NCBI RefSeq assembly: GCF_036884655.1
Contig: NC_088340.1
Span: 6,655,501-6,719,500 of the forward strand
Origin: Musa acuminata AAA Group
Taxonomy: Eukaryota; Streptophyta; Magnoliopsida; Zingiberales; Musaceae
Reading direction: 5' to 3'
DNA: 64,000 nucleotides
Shown: piece after piece, positions 1 through 13,205 of the stretch
How positions within the stretch are numbered: the stretch's first letter is position 1
Layout: each line of letters starts with the position of its first letter
Translations under genes and position numbers: made by a program
Notes under the pieces: generated by a model
Told to the model about the DNA's origin: nothing
Database searches by the model: none
The model's input: only the letters and a program-made list of their open reading frames with translations

Positions 1-875
1 TCCAATATGATTTTAACAATGTTCTGAGATGATTAATATGTTGAATAACTAAAGTTTGTTATGAAATATTTCAATTATTCGAACACAAAAAAAATGAGCC
101 AATTTAGTGAGTCTTTCTTGTCAGCTTGTAATATAAATAATGTTTTCTCTTAGAACCATGAATATTTTACTTGATCATGAGCACTACTGTATTTTGGGGA
201 ATAAAATATCAATTAATCTAGAATCAGGTACTAAAGATAATTATAACAGCCTATTACCAAGTAAATCAAGATTCACTGTTGGCTAATTTTGATCTTAATA
301 AAAGGTGATCTTGCCAAACTGCACTTGCATCACTCGAGCAAATCCTATTTGTTTAAACTTAAGCACTGGGAAAGGTAACATCTAAAGGTACCATGCCCCA
401 GCTTCGGTGAATGCTACAATGACACTTTTAATCATATTCTAGTATGCAAATATTTGAATTTCTTGAGTTTTTATTTTGGTAAACAGAATTGAGCACTTTA
501 ACATGCACCTATGCTTAGCCTGACTCAAAGTTTGAACATTTGAAGAACAGTAAGAGTTGGTTTTGTGCCAAAGAGAGTTATGAAATAACATCTTCCAGTT
601 CCATTTCAGTATGTGAAATAGTAATGGTTGATGAGAATTTATTCTCTAAGGTCATCATCAACAATTGGCTAACATAAATGCATGGAATGGTACCCTTTGA
701 GAAGGGTAATAAGTCTCACTTTTAAGCAAATGAAACTTATTGAGCATTTATGACAGACTTTGGTAGATCTTTTCATTTTCTATCACTAGCTGTGAAATAA
801 TTATATATCAATGTTTAAAAATGCTTCTGTATATTCTAAGACATGTTATTGTGAAATCTATATTGAATTATGTAG

Positions 876-3800
876 ATAGTTGAGGAACTTGGGGGTTTTG
901 TCACATGCGATGGAAGTAACAGCACACATGTTATTACTGGAAAAGCACGAAGGACTTTGAACTTCTCCATAGCTCTGTGCTCTGGGTAAGTTTCTCATCA
1001 TTGTTGATGATAAACTATGATGTAACTTGGCTAGGCATGTTAGGTGCTAGTTCTGCCTCGGTCCTTTCTTGTACCTGAATATTATTTGAAGCTCAGTGGA
1101 TTCAACATGGGAAATCCGTTATGCGTTTCATTTAAAGATTTGAGGCTGAAACCCAGAAACATCTTATGATAGTTGCCATTGGACTTCTTTTCATATAATA
1201 AGGCTTTAAGTTGAAGTATTTTATTGTTTGTTCTAATGACAATTTTTATTTTGGGAATGGGAGAACTAATGAAGGGACAATTTTTCTTCATCTTTATTTG
1301 CCAAAAGGCAAGAAACTGATTTCATTATAATGTTGCTACTTTGTTGTTCCTTATCTCTTCATATATTGTTTCTTATTTTTCTATCGAACTGTTGTTGTTA
1401 TATATTGTTTTGCCCACCCCTCCATTCTTTTAATTTTTTTTTCTTCTACTACTGCTCTTATTTCAAATTTTCTACTAATTTTTGTTATTACATGGCTGTA
1501 GAATTTTTTTTTTTGTATAGTTCCATGGAGGATAAAATTAGGCAAAGTCATTTAAAATGATATGCATATTGCCAAGGAGATCTGCAGATACTATAGTTAG
1601 AAGAGGTGAGATATATACTATAAGAGATATCTAGTATTAATGTTGCTAGGAGAGATCCAGGGAGGTCTAGAAGGCTTCAACTAAAACTATATATGAAGAT
1701 CTAAATGCTTTTAACTTAGTAAGAATAGTATTTTGTATAGAGCTCAATGGTGGCAAAAAGTCCACATAGCTGACCCCAATTAGTTGGGACAATATGGCTT
1801 ATTGTTGATAACATGTTGCATTGCTTTAGCAACTTTCTTTTTTCTTTCTTAAGGGAGCCTCATCTTCATGTTAATCCATTTTGCAATTATCATAATTTTA
1901 CAATGTTTTACCGTTTTAGCTAAATAAGCCAAAATTAACCTTTCATTTGTTTACATACTATTTACTTGTAGGTAAATCCATCAGGAAAAAAGTAGTAGGA
2001 AAATACTACTTTTGTAGATTGATTTATTTTTTAGATCATATGTTCGTTAATTGTCATACCAATTGCACCTTACTTTGATGAGGCATATCCCTCACTTCAT
2101 GCCTCACACCTAGGTTCCAAATAATCTCATCATATGTTCGTTAATTGTTTTATTTTTTTTATAGATTGATTTATTTTTTAGATCATATGTTCGTTAATTG
2201 TCATTCCAACTGCACCTTACTTTGATGTGGCATATCCCTCACTTCATGCCTCACACCTAGGTTCCAAACAATCTCATCACTCAGTAGTGATTTCAATAGG
2301 CGCTCGGGCGCTTGCCTAGGTGCTCTGGCGAGGCGAGGCGAGGCTCGAGTGCCTCGCTTCATGTCCAGGCGGCACGCTTCAAAGAGGAGCCGCCTGGGCG
2401 CTCGCTGAAGCGCTCGACGCTTGGGCTCGGGCGAGCGCTTGGGTTAAACCAGGCGACCCCTGTGCTTTAGTTGGTTTAATCGAACTAACTAAAGCACTAA
2501 TATCAGCCTCCTAGCATCCCTCTCACGACTTCCCTAACCCTAACCCTCCTCGCGATTCTGTCGCCGATATTTCCTCTCTGCTGTCGCTGCCTCTCTCTGC
2601 TGTTGTTGCCTCTCTCCGCTGTCGTTGCTCTTCGTTGTCCCTACTCGCCGTTGCCACTATCGTTGCTTGTTGCTGTTGTCACTGCTCGCCACTCTCGCTA
2701 TCACTGCTCGTCGCTCCCGCTGCTCTCAGTGAGCAGCATCGGTCTTACTCTTATGCTGCGCTCTCGCTACCGCTGCTCGTTGCTAACACTACTGCTACTA
2801 CTATCGTTGCCAGTATCACTGCTCGTTGCTGTTGTCGTTGCTTGCCACTGTCGCCGCCGCCGTTGCTTGCCGCTGTTGTCTTTGATACGGGATGGGGGGG
2901 GGGGGGGTAAATGTAGAATGGATTTCGACAGAAAGATGATAGTACAGTTTTTCAGATAGAAAATAAATGAACTCACGATAACACTTTAATAAAATCGAAA
3001 AGAAAGTTCACCACCAAGTTCAAAATCACAAAGGGATACAGAAAGATCATTACCCCAAGGATAATAAACAAAGATACAGAACTGAAAACAAAAGACTCGC
3101 CATTCAAGGACGCATCCAAGAGATACAGAGTTTAAGAGAGCTTCTGCCAATATCATTAGTTTCTAAAGTTCTTTTTAACCCCTAAACAACAAAATAAGTA
3201 CTAGTGCATGAAACAACCCTTCATACATAGGAAATTTCGAAATTAAGTGTTTTACGACTGGTAACCAACTTTTTTAATGTATTCCTTGGTTATGAAGAAA
3301 AGTACATTGAAATAGCTATAACTTTATCTAAGGAATGTGCTAATGAGCTGTCATATTTGAGTGAGTTGAGTTGAAAATTATGAGACAACATTGTGGACTG
3401 AAAAAAATATCATAGCATCAGCAAGGTCCATATGAGCAGATTGTAGCAAATTAGATACTCCCGTGTCAGTCTTACTCTTACTCACTCTTCTCACATTGAC
3501 TCGATAGTATACTATTAACAGTATATTAACAGTATACTGTTAACTGTATATTAGTAATAATATTTTTTATTTATTAGATTAATAATATATTATTTTGATT
3601 TTAATACTACTAATTTTATTTATTTGAAATTATTGATATTGTTTTGAATTTTGAGACTTTTTGTTAATGTGTTATTGATTTTGCAAGATTTTCTTAATTT
3701 AATATCATATTTTTATTTAAATAATTATATTTATTAATTATATTATATATTTTTATATTTTAGTGCCTCACTTCGCTCGGGCGAGCACTTAGCGCCTCGG

Positions 3801-6768
3801 GCGTTTTTGGACTTTGGTGCCTAGAGTTTTTAAATCACTGTCACTCAGTGCTCATTGACCTTTGATAACTTAGATCCAGTCAATTAATGTTTGCTTAGCG
3901 GTTGTGCTCATTGCTTGGAGTTTTTGATTACTTGATTAAATCGTAGAATATAATTTCCAAGGAAGATTACTTGATTAAATATTCACAAACATGACAACGA
4001 TCTTCATTGACATAAGTATACCAAAAGAAAAGTGAGTTTTGAAGAAAGTCTTATTTTCTTTGGCTTATAATGAGAAATGTGTTGAGAAGAGGGAAAGACT
4101 TCCAAGAGATATGGGAGTATTATAAATGTCTGCCACCGATCTTTCCCTTTGAATGACAGGTTTCAACTGATATTGATCCAAATGACGTAAAGGCACTGAA
4201 ACTGGACCAAGTTCAAATAAGTTTAAGCTATTCTTCCTGTGACCAATATGATGACAATTTTCATGGGTCATCTCTCTGATAACGGGATGATTATGAAAGT
4301 TGGCAAATAGCTAGTGCTTTTTGGTCATTCTTATCTCTTCTGATGCAGCTAATTTCATATAGTATGTCTCTTCTTACTAATTGTCTACATGTGCAATTTT
4401 TCATCAGAGCATGGATAGTGTCCCCAAAATGGCTGAAGGCAAGCTTCAGGGAAGGCAGGTTTTTAGGTGAGCTGATATACTCTTTCTGACCCTGTTATGT
4501 TTGACAAATGTATAGGTTATCCACAGTTTAGGTCCTTTTCATAGAAAACTACAAAACAAAAGGTGTTAATGCTACATGGTTCGAAATGCTTAAGTCTAAA
4601 TTAATTATAATATATCCATCAAACCCTTATAAATAGCATGTTTTCTCCCATTTCCAACATGTGACTGGATTTGGGGCATTATTCTTAAAAGGTCAACAGT
4701 CAGGATACATTTATTTCAATAATTTATTCCATTTTCCTTGTACAGAGGAGTCGCAATTCATTCTAGAAGACGAAGACTATTTGTTGAAGTACAAGACCGA
4801 CTTGAGAAATGTGGTTAATAGAGCAAAAACAAATCCCAAATCATTGCTCAGAGGATATGATGTCTGCCTCACTAAGCATATTCAGCCCTCTGTTGGCATC
4901 GTTTCAACCATTATTCGGTCAGCTGGTGGCAATGTATGTTTCCTTGATCTTTGTATTGCTATAATTTATGTATTCCATCAAATTTGTATAATGCTATGCA
5001 TCAATTTTATGAAAGGTGGGCAGCCTATGAAAGTACATAAAGCATGAAATGCAATCATTAGCTACATATTTGTAATTTGTTGCTGCCACATAATATTCTT
5101 AAATTGCATTTTTTTTATGACTTGGCAACCATTTTGCAGACTAGCATGTTAAATGCCAACTGCTCTCAAAATGCTTTTACATCAAAATGTACTTATTTAT
5201 GACTAAGACAGAAGCATCCAAGTGTCTCTAGCTAATGATTACATGCCCTAACATTGCCTTCACGTGTTAGGTACCAATGCTTAAGTTGTAATCCAGCATG
5301 ACATTTAAAGTGACTTGCCTTCAGTGATCTGCTTGCTTCTTCCCTGGGTTATATGTTTTTGATTCTGAGCTATTAGTGATCTTGTTGTACAACTAATTTG
5401 ACTGATACATACTTTTAGATTAATCTATTGGGCATGCATTGGTCTTGATACTTGGAAATACAAACTTATAGGAAGCCCCAGCATCATTGTGAACTATCAA
5501 GTAGTGACAACTGCTAGCAAAATTACCTTGTGTCTGTTGCGTACATCAAGAGGCTATAGAGTAGATGAATTCCAACATGATGAAATAAAATAAACTTATC
5601 AGGAATTAGCAAATTATTTTTTCCTTTTACCTAGTTCTTGTCTTTCTGGATAAAAGAATGTAACATATTCAAAACATTATAGGTGAGTTTTGCATATGGT
5701 TTCTTAATTTATCTTTAAGCAATTATCCAGTAGTATGAATAATTCATGCAACCCTTAATGATTGTCATTTACAGGAAATATACTTACTTGGAAGTCTAAA
5801 AATTAACCAAAAATTATATGTGATCATCAACTTTAATTAGTTCACCTTTCTATTGCCCATGGTTTCAAATAGTACCATATGGGCCAGTATTTACTGGTTT
5901 GAGGAAGGACCAGTATCAGACCATACAGTCTGATGCTGATCACTCTTTTATCTTTTAGTAATTTTTTCAGCTGATACTGAGCAGTACGGGTTGATCTACT
6001 TCCTGATACACCAATATCATACCAGTCGAATAGATTGCCAAAACTGGTCCTGCATCGAGATTTAAACTTTGCTATTGTCTTCCAATGTATTGTGACACTT
6101 TTATATTATTCTTTCTAGGCATTTTTAATGTTTGCAGGTTCTTGTTTTTCTTTTATCTGCTTGAATTTACCTTATCATCAGTCAAATGCTGCTTGATCCC
6201 CTCCGATGGGTCATACTGAGTTCATCCTTACCTAGTACGAATGAATACTTAATATCACTTACATCTTGGACCTTGGCATTTTCCCCTATTATTAGACAGA
6301 TTTCATTAGATATATGTAAGATATTGAATATTTTTATCATCTTATAAAAAATATAGAAAAGCTACAACCTCAGAAAGCAATTTGATAACAACTTCCAAAC
6401 TCACCAACAAGTCAATCACCTTGGCAAATGAAATTTAGTACTAGTAAGTCGTAGATAGCTACTTATTACTTGTTATCAAGTCAAAACTGTATGAACAATT
6501 ATGAATTATAATGTCTTGCCATGATGCGTTTCTAAGGTAGAGATGAGCATGATTAATTGATGGTGATGAAAATGTGCAGGTAATGCATGGCCTCGGCTGC
6601 ATCAATGAGCCTTCAAGAACCATCTTTTTGGCATGTGAAGAAGACATGTCAGAGGCTTTGTTAGCAGCAAAGAAGGGAGCATGGACTTTTAGCAGTGACT
6701 GGTTAATGAACTGTGTCATGAAGCAGGAGCTCGATCTGGAGGCTCCGCAGTTTGCCGAGTCGCTTTAG
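876..6768 (+). CDS. Tandem-BRCT-domain protein, C-terminal part (5' end outside window)
   Basis: Four in-phase exons: 876-985, 4408-4466, 4746-4933 and 6580-6768, ending in TAG. They encode about 181 residues of C terminus. The first two exons give a BRCT repeat (EELGGFVTCDGSNSTHVITG, then AWIVSPKWL with the conserved Trp). The last two give a second BRCT (SLLRGYDVCLT, SAGGNV, then FSSDWLMNCVM). Paired C-terminal BRCTs bind phosphoserine peptides. Plant proteins of this layout resemble PTIP/MDC1-type DNA-damage or transcription-coactivator scaffolds, presumably nuclear. No upstream exon could be recognised in 1-875, so the N terminus lies before the window. The first visible intron (986-4407) is swollen by a LINE tail, a 147-bp-spaced duplication and a hAT element. 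All four internal splice boundaries are GT-AG and preserve phase. The family is clear; the exact orthologue is not. Confidence 0.87.
1561..1815 (+). mobile_element. LINE 3'-end fragment
   Basis: The stretch ends with the pattern 'ccacatagctgaccccaatt agttgggacaatatggctta' (1761-1800) followed by a GTT-like tail. This is the common 3' terminus of plant L1-type LINEs. The preceding 150 bp reads like decayed reverse-transcriptase C-terminal sequence with stops. It sits inside the first visible intron of the BRCT gene, in the same orientation. It is 5'-truncated, as is usual for LINEs. No target duplication was identified. Confidence 0.6.
2015..2280 (+). repeat. Two-copy direct repeat, 147-bp spacing
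   Basis: A unit of about 119 bp at 2015-2133 is repeated with a handful of substitutions at 2162-2280, separated by about 28 bp. Both copies contain 'ttagatcatatgttcgttaa' and 'cctcacacctaggttccaa'. The second copy runs straight into the hAT target site, so the duplication predates or abuts the insertion. Confidence 0.9.
2277..3848. mobile_element. Non-autonomous hAT-superfamily transposon with 8-bp target-site duplication
   Basis: Element 2285-3840 (1,556 bp) is bounded by an exact 8-bp direct duplication TCACTCAG at 2277-2284 and 3841-3848. The termini are imperfect inverted repeats: TAGTGATTT at the left and AAATCACTG at the right, each followed inward by GC-rich GGCGC/CTCGGGCG motifs. 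An 8-bp duplication with (C/T)AGTG-like ends is diagnostic of hAT elements. The interior is not a transposase. It holds GC-rich sequence with CTAACCCTAACCC (about 2535), a long Ser/Leu/Cys-rich low-complexity stretch (2580-2890), a poly-G run near 2896-2907 and an AT-rich right half. The open frames in the low-complexity stretch look artefactual. Confidence 0.88.
5860..6078. mobile_element. MITE-like repeat in BRCT-gene intron
   Basis: The segment is bounded by 'tggtttcaaatagtacc' at the left and 'gagatttaaactttgctatt' at the right, which form weak inverted ends (TTTCAAAT versus TTTAAATC). Internally it carries repeated 'ccagta/accagt' and 'ctgatac' motifs typical of the 'pseudo-palindromic GTACCGG' repeats of monocot introns. 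A related, more degraded copy lies in a DPE2 intron at 27925-28045. Confidence 0.45.
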
Positions 6769-8082
6769 GGCTTCACACAAATCCAATCGTTTTGATGTAC
6801 ATACTTATCATTTTGTAGTCCAAATGTAGAATCAAACTTTGACTATTAACATCAACATTTCTGCAACCAAATGAAGAAACTTATTTTGTCTAAATTGTGC
6901 CCATTTTGATTAGAACTTATCCTTCTCTTCCTCCAGGGATATCAGACTTACTTTTTGGTGGGACTGGCACTTTGAAAGGCAAATAATGGAGCATCAATCA
7001 GAACTAGAAAGAGTCGTGATAATTGAAGAAATGTTATCAAAGAATCAATCAGATGCTTATCATAAAGCATGTTTTTTTCAAGGATGATGTTTTGCAGTGA
7101 TGGATATTGAATGATAAGTGACAAAAATATGACACAGGAAACTAGGAAGTCATGGGAGGGACAACAAAAAAAGCTGGAAAGGGAACCGATGGATAGTGAT
7201 ATGAGGGCAACCAATTCAAGCTGCCATGTAGTTCTATTTCACCTTGTGAATCTAGCTTTCCAAGTGAGAAAATTGGCAGAAGTGGAGCCTCCAATCCTAG
7301 TTCTACAAATCCGAAGAAGAATATATTGATATACTATTACTTGATAGATGAATTCTATTGTTTTATCTTCTTTCTTTTTTTCCTCTGAGAGTGTTACAAT
7401 TATTGCCATGTTTTTAAATCCTCCTTATTTCTTGAAGTTACTCTGATGTGAGAAAAGTTTGTATCTTAATTTTTTATTCAACTATAAAATATAAGAAAAA
7501 TTCATGATTCATATCTTCAATTTGTTTTTCTAAAGATTAATCTCTTGATCATCTTTTATTGACTGCTATCACTAATATGGTCATTTGTCATGGATCATTT
7601 TCTTGATTGTGACACATTCCTGTTGTTTGATGGTTGTTTAGGATCACATATTTTCTCAGAAGATCTTCAAAAACTCACTCACTCTCTCTTTAATTCATTG
7701 GTATTGGACTCACTGTTTCTGGTTGACCAGAGTCATACTATTTACTCAATAGACAACAGAATGACTCTTAATCAATCTCTAATACTAACTCCAAGTTAAT
7801 ATGCCGATTTCATTACACAACAGAAATGATATTTTCCTTAGCTGACAAAATGTACATCATCTGCGATATGTTTTCTTTCCCTTCTATACTTGAAGCAAGA
7901 AACTGATGCCTTGTGGCAAATCCATGGTTCATTACATGCCAAGTTGCTGATGCCACATTTGTGCAGGTCTTCATAATGGATGGCTTCGTTTCAAGCTGAG
8001 AAGAAGGTCTTGTATCGGAGTAACTATCTGTGGCAGTTCTTCCTGTACGAGATGAGCTGCGGGCGCTGCGCCGAGGCCATCG
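6769..8082. other. Convergent intergenic spacer, BRCT gene / CKX
   Basis: This holds the 3' flanks of two tail-to-tail genes. Frames of 60-88 codons occur on both strands but have no splice context, no recognisable domain and AT-rich composition. No RNA gene or mobile element was recognised. Confidence 0.6.
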
Positions 8083-9978
<1,896 letters not shown>

Positions 9979-11590
9979 GGTTTGGAGAGAGCAGTGGAAG
10001 TGGCAGGAGGAAGGAGGAAGGAGGGAGATTTAAAGGTAGGGGGCGTGAGTGCGTTGGTGGGGTGGTCAAACCAGTGTTGGATTCAACGTGGACCGGCTGC
10101 GTCTCGGGTCCAAGTCGGCGTCAAAGGTTTCGTTTTTCGTCACCTGTTATTTGTTTTCCTTGGTGGCGACGAGCAGAGAGAGGTTCACATGGCGAAGCTT
10201 CTCCCATGGCCGTCGACACGCAGGGAGAGGAAAGCGGGGGGGGAGTGGGGGCCTGCAAGCTGAGATGCGTTGGGGGAATGAGAGGCTGCCATGTTAGGGA
10301 CCGGTTGGGGGACTCGTACCACCTGGCGACGAGGCAAAAGCACAAACACCAAGTTGGGAGAGATTTGGTTCAAGGTTTCATCATTGGGCAGGCCGTGTGT
10401 TTAGTGGTGTGTTGTTGGCTGCAGTGGTCAATGCCTAGAAAGGTAGCCAACCAAATCCTACGCTTCCCAATAGGCTGGCTCGATGGGAACGAATCCAATC
10501 GAGTCCAATCTGGTCGCGATCGAGATTGGACTGGAGAAGAGAACCACGGATCCAAATTAGGTAGGATACGTATCAGGTGGGGGGCCACCAGCCCACTCGC
10601 AGCTTTTACCCTACTTGAGTGCACACTGTGGGTGAGCCTTTTGTGTACGCTTCCCGAACAACCGAGTGCCTTTGCGTCACTGTTGCCACCAGCACCGCCC
10701 ACAGGAGCGCACAGAGAGAGAGAGAGCGAGAGAGCGAGAGAGCGAGTTGTATACGATTTAGATTTACAATGGATAAGGATGATTCGACGTTGAACGGAAG
10801 AATAAGCTCATATTATTGGAGGGGGAAGAGAGTCATCGAGGGGATGATTGGGAAGGAGAAGATGAGAGGGGGAATGTGAAACTGTATGCTTTCTTTCTGT
10901 GAACTTCCTCTCATGTACTCCACTTTGCTCAACAGTCGCAGCGCATGTGGATGGGCCGGCCGAGGGAGCGGCCGACACATGGCGGCGGCGTGCAGGGCCG
11001 ACGTGATCGCCACATCATCGATCTCATCGCCATTGCCGGACGTCCACGACCAACAGGAACAATTCCATGCAAGACTGCCCCAGTGGTGAGGGGGGGAGGA
11101 GGAGGAGGAGGAGGGCCACCTGGTAAAGGCTCAGGGGATGGAATAAACTTGGCCCCTCCCCTCCCCTTTCTCGCCACGTCTTCTCCAACTCACTACATTC
11201 CATTCATGTCTTGTCCCCCTCCCTCCCCCCGTGTCGGTCTCCGGCCTTTTGCCCTGCGCAACGCCATTCGTCACTCGTCCTACTGTTCTCGGCCTTGTCA
11301 TCACCAAATTACAGTGACTGGTTTTCCTGGGAACGATCGTGAGAGGCCGTCGATGTGTGCCTCTTCTTAAAGATTAGGAAAAACTGGAGTGAGCGCTTCC
11401 CCTACTTCCTCGATGATCATATAATACAGGATTGCAGAGGTCTCCTGCGAGTCGTGCCAAACCTTTGGCCTCTTACTCCATGCAATCTTCCATGCCCCTC
11501 TTCATCGGAGGAGGAGCATTGTCCATTTCCCAGGGATCGATCCACCGTAGTAAGAGAAAGAGTAGTGTTGTAAATAACTTTATGCCGTAG
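9979..11590. promoter_or_regulatory. CKX upstream region (GC-rich)
   Basis: This is GC-rich sequence upstream of the minus-strand CKX start. It includes a GA/CGAGAGAG tract at about 10712-10746 and GGA-repeat runs near 11090-11115. Several 60-240-codon open frames occur on both strands, as expected by chance in GC-rich DNA; none shows a domain or splice structure. No second gene is supported. Confidence 0.5.
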
Positions 11591-11599
11591 CCTCGGGGT

Positions 11600-12500
11600 C
11601 GACGCGACTTAGTTGAGGTATGAATGATAGGGATCTGGCACGGCGCCCCTCGAGATCGTCCAGGTGGCCGATTACGGTGGTCCGATCGGGCCGTTGCGTC
11701 GAGAGGAAGGCTTTTCCACAGCGCCGGGAAGAAGCAACCCCGTCCTTGCACCTGCACACAGGTCGGGTCGGAAGCTCGGCTCGACCCCTCCGACGATCAA
11801 GTTAGCAGATGTGGAGGGGGTTCCAGATGAAGAAGTCTTTTTTCCTTTCTCCTTGCTTCCCCCTCGTTTAAAACTCGGGGGTATTTATAGGTAAGTTTAG
11901 TGTTACCTGATGTGCCTACCTGCAGGAGCAGGATCGTACCTCTGATGGCGTCTGACATTGCCGTTGGCGTTGCGTGGAGAACCGAACTACCGCAGGGCAT
12001 GGGCGTGTCTCGGTCATTGTTTTCCTTTGCCTCGGCCAAGCGTGTTGGGTCAGACAACGATGAAGTCGTTGTCTAAGAGCAGATGACGTCAACGCACATC
12101 GCGTCGGTATTATTATCTTCGTTTAGCAGAGTGTCGTTCAGGCGGAGCTAACGTCGTGGCGCGTCATGTCGCCATTATTACCCTCATCAAGTTGGAGATG
12201 GGATCACAGGCATATCGCAATCATTCCTTCCGGTCCACCCGATAGCCATTCCTTTTATCTCTCGAATATTTACTTGATTTGTCACACTCTTAATCCTTTG
12301 CTTCCAACACGTTATGCGCAGGAAGAGACCGCAAGAGCTGACCGACCGCTTCTTCTACAGAATATATCCACGTGTCACTTTCTCCCCAAGTCTTTTAGAG
12401 GAAGATAGCATCTCATCTTTGATGTCGGTTGACTACGTTGACTCACGTAGCTCCTCTCACCTCCTTCCCTCCCCTATCAATCTCATATTGTTGGTGTTTC
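11600..12500 (+). mobile_element. Probable solo LTR of a gypsy-type retrotransposon (approximate ends)
   Basis: Composition and motif order match monocot gypsy LTRs. A 'gacccctccgacgatcaagt' segment is followed by a purine block, then a TATA-like 'gggggtatttatagg' (about 11876-11890), then about 600 bp of GC-rich transcribed-like sequence with CGTC/GTCG motifs. No gag, pol or primer-binding site follows, hence solo. TG...CA ends and a 5-bp target duplication were looked for and not found, so the borders are approximate. Confidence 0.42.
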
Positions 12501-12551
12501 AAGGAATACACTTTAGAATAACAATATGATGATGAAGTAATTCTTGAGACT

Positions 12552-12680
12552 TAATGCACTTTGATAACAAATAAATAAATAAATAAACAAGAAAGAAGAA
12601 ATGCTTTGTTTGATGTGATGTCGTCGCATGAGATTAAGACACAGCAAGTTACTGTGGCACCCACACACACACACACACAG
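12552..12680 (+). repeat. Short AAAT and CA microsatellites
   Basis: (AAAT)n at about 12568-12590 and (CA)n at about 12660-12679. Simple-sequence repeats in gene-free DNA. Confidence 0.8.
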
Positions 12681-12981
12681 GATTCATGATTTCCACTGAT
12701 TGATGTGACTTACAATTCATGTGTTATGTGCATATGATGCATCCGCTGGAAAGCATGTCAAGGAAGTCATGTCCTCCGTGCATCACTCATTATATGTAAC
12801 ACCGTGAAAAAGAAAAGAGGATTTTTTTTCTTGGCTTCTCTTTATTTCCTAACAACAATAATCTTCGGATCATTCATTTTGATTGAAATTAAGCTTAATC
12901 ACATGATTCTAAATCCTTCGATAACCTTAATGCCTTGAATTAAACCTTCAATGTAATAGATTATTCGGTCAATAATACTAG

Positions 12982-13205
12982 CCAAATGAAAACGACACGT
13001 TAAGCTATCAATAAATATCGTCCTCTAATCCGAGAATCACAAAGATATCGATCTAATTAGACTCGTCTAAAGGACAAAAATCACAAAAATCTAATACTCG
13101 TCCAAATGAAAACGATACGTTAAGCTATCAATAAACATCGTCCTCTAATCCGAGAATCACAAAGATATCGATCCGTAACGAGAATTAGACTCGTGTAAAG
13201 GACCA
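12982..13205 (+). repeat. Two-copy tandem duplication, 120-bp unit
   Basis: The block starting 'ccaaatgaaaacga' at 12982 recurs at 13102 (offset 120). It includes 'cgttaagctatcaataaa' and 'cctctaatccgagaatcac', with only a few differences. Copies diverge after 'gatatcgatc', where the second gains a short insertion. Confidence 0.9.

Noticed and set aside
2603..2976. Frames of 69-118 codons rich in Ser, Leu, Cys and Arg inside the hAT element
   Set aside because: Produced by a CTGCTCGTTGC-type low-complexity tract. No transposase or dimerisation motif.
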